A DNA stretch of 10,002 nucleotides from Shewanella sp. (GTDB lineage Bacteria > Pseudomonadota > Gammaproteobacteria > Enterobacterales > Shewanellaceae), in the NCBI GenBank assembly GCA_004195335.1, contig SDWK01000918.1, positions 1-10,002 on the forward strand, in the 5' to 3' direction. Positions 6,193 to 10,002 of the stretch are shown piece by piece. The notes beneath the pieces were generated by a model, which made no database searches, was not told the origin of the DNA, and saw only the letters and a program-made list of their open reading frames with translations. A program made the translations under genes and the position numbers. Position 1 is the stretch's first letter. Each line of letters begins with the position of its first letter.

Positions 6193-6888
6193 ATGCTCAA
6201 GATTGAAAATTTAACGCTAAAATATGAAGAAAAGCTGGCGATTCGTCAGCTTTCTTTGTCAATTAAGGCCGGAGAAAAGTTGGCTATTATCGGTACCTCA
6301 GGTGCCGGTAAATCGACACTCTTGGCTCACCTGTATCAATGCTTGAAGAATGAGGCTGCCTATAGCTCACAGAAACAGGGACTCGTAGAGGGGCTCAGCA
6401 CCTATCACAATGTGTTTATGGGCGCGCTTTCAAGACATCATTGGAGTTACAATCTATTCAACTTAGTCTCGCCATTTAAACAACCCTTGTCAGAAGTTAC
6501 ACAGCTTTGTCAGGAGTTGGAGCTTGATTTTCCAGTGAGTAAGAAGTTATCTGAACTCTCTGGAGGCCAAAGACAAAGGGTCGCGCTGGCAAGAGCCTTG
6601 TATCAACAAAAAGATATATTTATTGGCGATGAGCCATTTTCCGCTTTAGATCCACTAATGAGTAGACGATTACTCGACATGGTTTTTGAGCGTCATGATA
6701 CGGTAATCATGGTCCTCCACGATAAGTCATTAGCATTAGAGCACTTCGACCGTATTATCGGCTTAAAGCAGGGACAACTTCATTTAGATGCTAGGCAGGA
6801 TGAGTTGAACTCGCAACTTGTTGATGACTTTTATTCTGATGTTCCACCTACAGCAATGAGTCATGTTTTAGCGGCCAGTGATGTTTAA
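6193..6888 (+). CDS. ABC transporter ATP-binding protein, PhnC-like, compact form
   Basis: A 231-residue cytosolic ATPase that would power the importer. Walker A is GTSGAGKST (34-42), the Q-loop glutamine is Q60 or Q62 (SSQKQGLVEGLS), the ABC signature is LSGGQ (122-126), Walker B ends at Asp146-Glu147 (IFIGDEP), the D-loop is SALD and the switch histidine is His176 (MVLHDKS). All catalytic motifs are intact. The stretch between Walker A and the Q-loop is only about 20 residues, roughly 25 fewer than in standard PhnC-type ATPases, so the antiparallel beta arm is mostly missing. Similar compact ATPases are, to my recollection, normal in the clade paired with 'putative selenate' binding proteins. 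The gene starts 16 bases after the binding-protein stop with a poor ribosome-binding site (GGTA) and overlaps the next gene by 8 bases. Confidence 0.9.
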   Translation: MLKIENLTLKYEEKLAIRQLSLSIKAGEKLAIIGTSGAGKSTLLAHLYQCLKNEAAYSSQKQGLVEGLSTYHNVFMGALSRHHWSYNLFNLVSPFKQPLSEVTQLCQELELDFPVSKKLSELSGGQRQRVALARALYQQKDIFIGDEPFSALDPLMSRRLLDMVFERHDTVIMVLHDKSLALEHFDRIIGLKQGQLHLDARQDELNSQLVDDFYSDVPPTAMSHVLAASDV

Positions 6889-8413
6889 GTCTCTACCTTT
6901 CATCGGTTATTGGCAAAAAACAACCTTCACCTTATGGTTGATTGCGGCGCTGTGTTTCTATTTTGCAGATACTGAGATCATCTCTTTAGATCCTTGGAAT
7001 GAGTTTCGCCTGATGGTGGAAGGCTTTATCCGCCCTGACTTTTTCGCAACCGAATATCTGCTGGAAGCCTTGTGGCAGACGGTGAGTTTTGCCTTGCTCG
7101 GAGTGGTGTTTGGCCTGTTATGGGGAGCGCCATTATCACTCATCTATTCTAACCGTTTTGTTGCCACACTATGTGCCCTGACTCGGTCAATACACGAGAT
7201 TTTTTGGGCCTTGTTGTTTCTGCAAATTTTCGGGTTATCTCCGATAACGGGCATTCTCGCTATAGGTTTGCCTTATGGCGCGACCTTTGCGCGTGTTTTT
7301 CACGATATCTTGCTGCAATCACCGAAAACGACAGATCAAACCTTACCTTATGGCACTGACAAGGTTAGTCGATACTTTTACGGTCGGATTAGTCATGTTC
7401 TTGTGCCAATAATGGCGTATATCCGTTATCGTTTCGAATGCGCATTAAGAAGTAGTGCGGTGCTTGGGTTTATTGGCATGCCAACGTTGGGCTTCTATTT
7501 AGAAACGGCTTTCAGGCAAGGGCATTATCATGAGGGAGCTGCACTCTTGATGCTGTTTATCGCATTAATAGGTACGATATCACTTTGGTGCCGTCCCAGA
7601 TTAATCACTGTCTATTTTGTCGTGGCATTGTTCACCTTACCGAGTATTCCGCCTGTCGATGGGGCGCTTTTATGGCGTTTCATCACTCAAGATATTCTTC
7701 CTCCGGCCTTACAAAATCTGAGCACTTGGTCCCAAATCGATCTTGGGGTTATGCAATCGCTATCGAATTGGAGTCTGAGTTTATTTGTGGAACAAGCCTT
7801 TCCGGGCATGATAGTGACACTCTTGTTAGCACTGGTCTCTTTGGCCATGGCTCATGCTCTTGCTGTGGTGGGCTCGGGATTGGCATCAAGCTTACTGACT
7901 GGCAGGTTTATTTCGAGAGTGACTCACGCCTGTCTCCTTGTTATAAGATCTGTTCCGGAATATATCTTTGCCTTTATATTTATGATGTTGCTAGGGCCGT
8001 CGATGTTGCCTGCAATGTTAGCGCTTGCGCTGCATAACGGGGCATTAATCGCTTACCTCACGGTCAGACAATCGGACACGACACAGGTCGGCCCTCATTA
8101 TAATGGTCGAATCGATGGATATTGTTATGATGTATTGCCTCAAATTTATCCTAATTTGATGGGACTGCTGTTTTATCGCTTTGAAGTGATACTAAGGGAA
8201 ACCGCCATTTTTGGTATCTTGGGAATTGCTAGTTTAGGCTTTTATATAGACAGTGGTTTTTCTGAAATACGATACAGTACAGCTCTATTTTTAATGGGAT
8301 GCACAGCATTGTTAAACATTGTCGTCGATATCATCAGTCGTCGTTTATTGACGGCAAACACTGGAGCTCAGATAAGCTGTGCCCCGGAGAGCGCAACCAG
8401 AGTGGATAGATAA
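6881..8413 (+). CDS. ABC importer permease, two fused PhnE-like transmembrane halves
   Basis: About 510 residues, twice the usual PhnE length. Two homologous permease domains are seen at about 60-235 and 305-490. Each ends in the same coupling motif, YRFECALRSSAVLGFIG followed by LGFYL (184-208) and YRFEVILRETAIFGILG followed by LGFYI (433-457), so the gene is a tandem duplication or fusion that supplies both halves of the channel. About a dozen hydrophobic helices are visible, and a linker with two more hydrophobic stretches (about 225-260) joins the halves. Numbering here counts from a GTG at 6878, an alternative start one codon upstream of the ATG at 6881. The start overlaps the end of the ATPase gene, which implies translational coupling. 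This is the last gene of the operon; no clear intrinsic terminator follows. Confidence 0.88.
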   Translation: MFKSLPFIGYWQKTTFTLWLIAALCFYFADTEIISLDPWNEFRLMVEGFIRPDFFATEYLLEALWQTVSFALLGVVFGLLWGAPLSLIYSNRFVATLCALTRSIHEIFWALLFLQIFGLSPITGILAIGLPYGATFARVFHDILLQSPKTTDQTLPYGTDKVSRYFYGRISHVLVPIMAYIRYRFECALRSSAVLGFIGMPTLGFYLETAFRQGHYHEGAALLMLFIALIGTISLWCRPRLITVYFVVALFTLPSIPPVDGALLWRFITQDILPPALQNLSTWSQIDLGVMQSLSNWSLSLFVEQAFPGMIVTLLLALVSLAMAHALAVVGSGLASSLLTGRFISRVTHACLLVIRSVPEYIFAFIFMMLLGPSMLPAMLALALHNGALIAYLTVRQSDTTQVGPHYNGRIDGYCYDVLPQIYPNLMGLLFYRFEVILRETAIFGILGIASLGFYIDSGFSEIRYSTALFLMGCTALLNIVVDIISRRLLTANTGAQISCAPESATRVDR

Positions 8414-8462
8414 CCGCAAAGGGAAAGGTGCGTTATTTAATATAGAGCAGGCTGGGCGTAAA

Positions 8463-8493
8463 ATTAAATCAGTATCGATTGGTATGATTTAAT
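8463..8493. repeat. AT-rich palindrome in the spacer after the permease gene
   Basis: ATTAAATCA (8463-8471) and TGATTTAAT (8485-8493) form a perfect 9-bp inverted repeat around a 13-base centre. The centre, with its flanks, reads GTATCGATTGGTAT (8472-8485), nearly the same as the reverse strand of the repeat at 9819-9832. It lies in the 196-bp spacer between convergent genes (8414-8609). That spacer also holds a 9-bp inverted pair ATTACGTCT/AGACGTAAT (8516-8524 and 8591-8599) 66 bases apart, and no gene. Confidence 0.45.
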
Positions 8494-8609
8494 GCAGGGC
8501 TTAGCAGGCGAGATTATTACGTCTAAGTCGGTTAAGCGATTAAAACAACATTAATTAAAATAACATCAATTTAAACACCTTTAATGAATCAGACGTAATT
8601 TTGCCAGAG

Positions 8610-8954
8610 TTAGTCGTAGGGATTGACTCTAGCTCTTTTGGTTATGATCCCGTTGCAGCATAGCGCCGCTGTCAGCGTAAACAGGGTCACGGCACTCATG
8701 ATGGCACCCAATCGATACCATGGTTCTCCTAAGGAGATGCGCATCTGAATGTAGTTATAACTGCTCATTCCCCACACTAGCACTGCACTGATCACTAAGA
8801 CGATTTGTAGCAACTTGGTGATGGCAGGATGTTTAAAAAAGAGCAATAAAGGCGCGCTGGCATAGGCGGCACATAAGATGACCTGTCCATAGCGCATAAA
8901 GTGTGCACCCAAAAGCAGATAGGCCAAGGTAATAATTGTTACACGCCACCACAT
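8610..8954 (-). CDS. Small four-helix inner-membrane protein, function unknown
   Basis: A 114-residue, strongly hydrophobic protein. Four probable membrane helices are at about 4-22, 25-40, 46-62 and 82-101, with a polar loop at 63-81 (SSYNYIQMRISLGEPWYR) and a short basic tail (TKRARVNPYD). The positive charge of the tail suggests that the C-terminus is cytoplasmic. I do not recognise a family; no catalytic or metal-binding motif stands out. The ATG at 8952-8954 has only a weak GGAT upstream. It lies 81 bases downstream of the secreted-protein gene in the same direction, without a visible terminator between them, so the two may be co-transcribed. Confidence 0.7.
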   Translation of the reverse strand: MWWRVTIITLAYLLLGAHFMRYGQVILCAAYASAPLLLFFKHPAITKLLQIVLVISAVLVWGMSSYNYIQMRISLGEPWYRLGAIMSAVTLFTLTAALCCNGIITKRARVNPYD

Positions 8955-9035
8955 ACAGATATCCAGTCAACTTTTTAATGGCACCTAGAGTACGTTAATG
9001 ACAAAGTGTTAATCTATACCCTTGTTCACATATTT

Positions 9036-9755
9036 TTAATTTAGTGCCTCTTTAATTGCTTGCTTCTCCTTATCAGTCAATTCGCTCGCTTTTATGGCCT
9101 TTATCAGATGCTCGACGTGTTTGTCTTCATTGTCATTGCTGATAATAATGATGCGACTCCCATTGAAACCCATCTCATCGTAATCGATGTCAATATCGTC
9201 GATATGCGACACTATCTCACTTACGTGTTGTTCGAGTGCCTCGATAACGACTTCAAACTCTAGCTCTTTCTGCTCCTGTAAAACCTCAAAATCGAGCGCG
9301 TGAGCTTCTATTTCTGCGGCCTTGGCCTCTAACTTGATGGCTATTTTATGCATTTCAGCTTCTTTGCCCTCCATCTTTATCGCCAGAGCCTGGAGTTGTT
9401 TTTCAAGTTTTGGGTCCAGATCGGGAGTTTGGATGATATGAAACTTATGTTCTCCGGCTTTATTCATCCGGCTCAATAGCTTTGCCAGTTTAATACGTGA
9501 CTCCTCAGGCAGGGGAGAGAGTCGGGATTCGACAACGTTAACGTCTTTCAACTCTTCGGGGGTGAAAGTGAACTCATGTTTCTCATTGTTTACCTGAACA
9601 GAGACCTGAGTCATCTCATTCTCATCTTGATTGACATGGGCAAGGGTATCACTGTCTTCAAATTCGATGGATCTCAGATTTATCGGTGCAGCGGTCAGTG
9701 TGAATGCCAGCAGGCCGGTACAAGTCAATAGTGTTGCGAGTTTGGTCAATTTCAT
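9036..9755 (-). CDS. Exported charged coiled-coil protein with 14-residue repeats, function unknown
   Basis: A 239-residue protein with a clear Sec signal peptide (MKLTKLATLLTCTGLLAFTLTAA, cleavage near 22-23). The cysteine at 12 is too early and in the wrong context for a lipobox, so it is probably a free periplasmic protein. The mature part is very rich in Glu, Lys, Asp and His. Residues about 115-185 are a long amphipathic helix containing three successive 14-residue units (125-138, 139-152, 153-166), each beginning Ala-Ile/Leu-Lys/Asp-Met/Leu/Phe-Glu, that is two heptads per unit. After it come an acidic strip DDIDIDYDE (186-194), a short hydrophobic strand (SRIIIIS) and a helical tail. 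The start is well supported by AAAGGGAT (reverse strand of 9761-9768) five bases from the ATG. I do not recognise a family; a scaffold, chaperone or divalent-metal-binding role is conceivable but unproven. Confidence 0.8.
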   Translation of the reverse strand: MKLTKLATLLTCTGLLAFTLTAAPINLRSIEFEDSDTLAHVNQDENEMTQVSVQVNNEKHEFTFTPEELKDVNVVESRLSPLPEESRIKLAKLLSRMNKAGEHKFHIIQTPDLDPKLEKQLQALAIKMEGKEAEMHKIAIKLEAKAAEIEAHALDFEVLQEQKELEFEVVIEALEQHVSEIVSHIDDIDIDYDEMGFNGSRIIIISNDNEDKHVEHLIKAIKASELTDKEKQAIKEALN

Positions 9756-9818
9756 AATGTATCCCTTTAAGTGTGCGCTTGGTGTTTTATAAATGATCCG
9801 GTTTTGTCGAATCGCTAA

Positions 9819-9832
9819 ATACCAATCGGTAT
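9819..9832. repeat. Short palindromic intergenic repeat ATACCAATCGGTAT
   Basis: A 14-bp near-palindrome (ATACC/GGTAT around AATC) in the spacer upstream of the exported-protein gene. A one-base variant lies on the opposite strand at 8472-8485. I recall motifs of this type as frequent in Shewanella intergenic regions, so it is likely a dispersed repeat rather than a gene-specific operator. The rest of 9756-9983 holds the gene's ribosome-binding site and presumably its promoter; no other gene is seen. Confidence 0.45.
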
Positions 9833-9983
9833 AAGAGTATTCGTGTTCGTTCTCTTCCTTTTCGCTCTCTAACTGTTATCTCCCTAGTATTAGCGAAGAC
9901 CGTGCCAACTGGATTTAAGCTTTATAAAATAGGGTGTTATGGGGTAAACGTGATTATTTTTTAGAGGGGTACTGCCTTATATC

Positions 9984-10002
9984 CTGTCTCTTATACACAT
10001 CT
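9984..10002. other. Nextera/Tn5 mosaic-end adapter sequence (sequencing artefact)
   Basis: The final 19 bases, CTGTCTCTTATACACATCT, are exactly the reverse complement of the 19-bp Tn5 mosaic end AGATGTGTATAAGAGACAG used in Nextera library preparation. A full-length match ending at the last base of the window points to an untrimmed adapter at a contig end rather than to a genomic Tn5 copy. Genomic sequence should be taken as ending at about 9983. Confidence 0.95.

Noticed and set aside
7585..8037. Open frame of 150 codons on the plus strand inside the permease gene
   Set aside because: It is the +1 shadow of the permease coding sequence; the permease frame has a coherent two-domain membrane pattern, whereas this one has no recognisable fold.
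8516..8599. 9-bp inverted pair ATTACGTCT/AGACGTAAT as ends of a small mobile element or as a terminator
   Set aside because: The 66-base AT-rich interior has no further structure, the arms are too far apart for a terminator, and such a pair can arise by chance in AT-rich sequence.
9060..9263. Plus-strand frame opposite the exported-protein gene
   Set aside because: It has no start signal and is antisense to a gene with a good signal peptide and ribosome-binding site.
9720..9723. Lipoprotein signal (LLTC) in the exported coiled-coil protein
   Set aside because: The cysteine is at residue 12, inside the hydrophobic core, with Thr rather than Gly/Ala/Ser before it; an ordinary Sec signal fits better.
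9984..10002. Genomic Tn5-type transposon end
   Set aside because: The match is the hyperactive mosaic end used in library kits and it runs exactly to the last base, which is the mark of an adapter.
1..10002. CRISPR array, toxin-antitoxin pair, defence island, prophage or integrative element
   Set aside because: No regularly spaced repeats, integrase, transposase, tRNA attachment site or known defence domain is visible; most of the genes have recognisable housekeeping, transport or signalling roles, and the few unknown ones show no mobile or defence motif.

Overview
The window reads as a chromosomal segment of a marine gammaproteobacterium, most probably Shewanella or a close relative. This rests on the close resemblance of the PhoP/PhoQ pair to enterobacterial PhoP/PhoQ, a CorA C-terminus of gammaproteobacterial type, a DUF3135 gene, a DUF3391/HD-GYP protein, and short palindromic intergenic repeats of a kind common in Shewanella and Vibrio. 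The genus is inferred from memory of these families; no search was run. The last 19 bases (9984-10002) are the Nextera/Tn5 mosaic-end adapter sequence, so the window stops at an untrimmed contig end and those bases are not genomic.

Layout. 1-151 (+) is the tail of the magnesium channel gene corA, convergent with and overlapping a small DUF3135 gene (146-460, -). 619-1883 (-) is a DUF3391 + HD-GYP signalling gene whose frame is broken near codon 22 by an apparent one-base loss. A 2-oxoglutarate/Fe(II) oxygenase (2039-2746, +) runs divergently from it and ends at a strong 13-bp stem (2771-2804), which also closes the convergent phoQ gene. phoP (4371-5045) and phoQ (2833-4188) lie on the minus strand in the order phoP-phoQ, but are separated by 182 bp holding a 130-bp MITE-like palindromic repeat.

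Divergent from phoP is a three-gene plus-strand operon (5322-8413): a periplasmic binding protein of the phosphate/phosphite/phosphonate (PhnD) superfamily, a compact ABC ATPase, and one long permease made of two fused PhnE-like halves. Together they would form a complete oxyanion importer; the proteins look most like the clade labelled 'putative selenate transporter', but the substrate is unproven. After a 196-bp AT-rich spacer come two minus-strand genes of unknown function: a four-helix membrane protein (8610-8954) and a secreted, charged coiled-coil protein with 14-residue repeats (9036-9755).

No tRNA, rRNA, CRISPR array, insertion sequence, phage or defence gene is visible, and no intergenic stretch exceeds 300 bases. 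The points that most merit a second look are the repeat splitting phoP from phoQ, the HD-GYP frameshift, the unusual architecture of the importer, the repeat-bearing exported protein and the adapter at the end.
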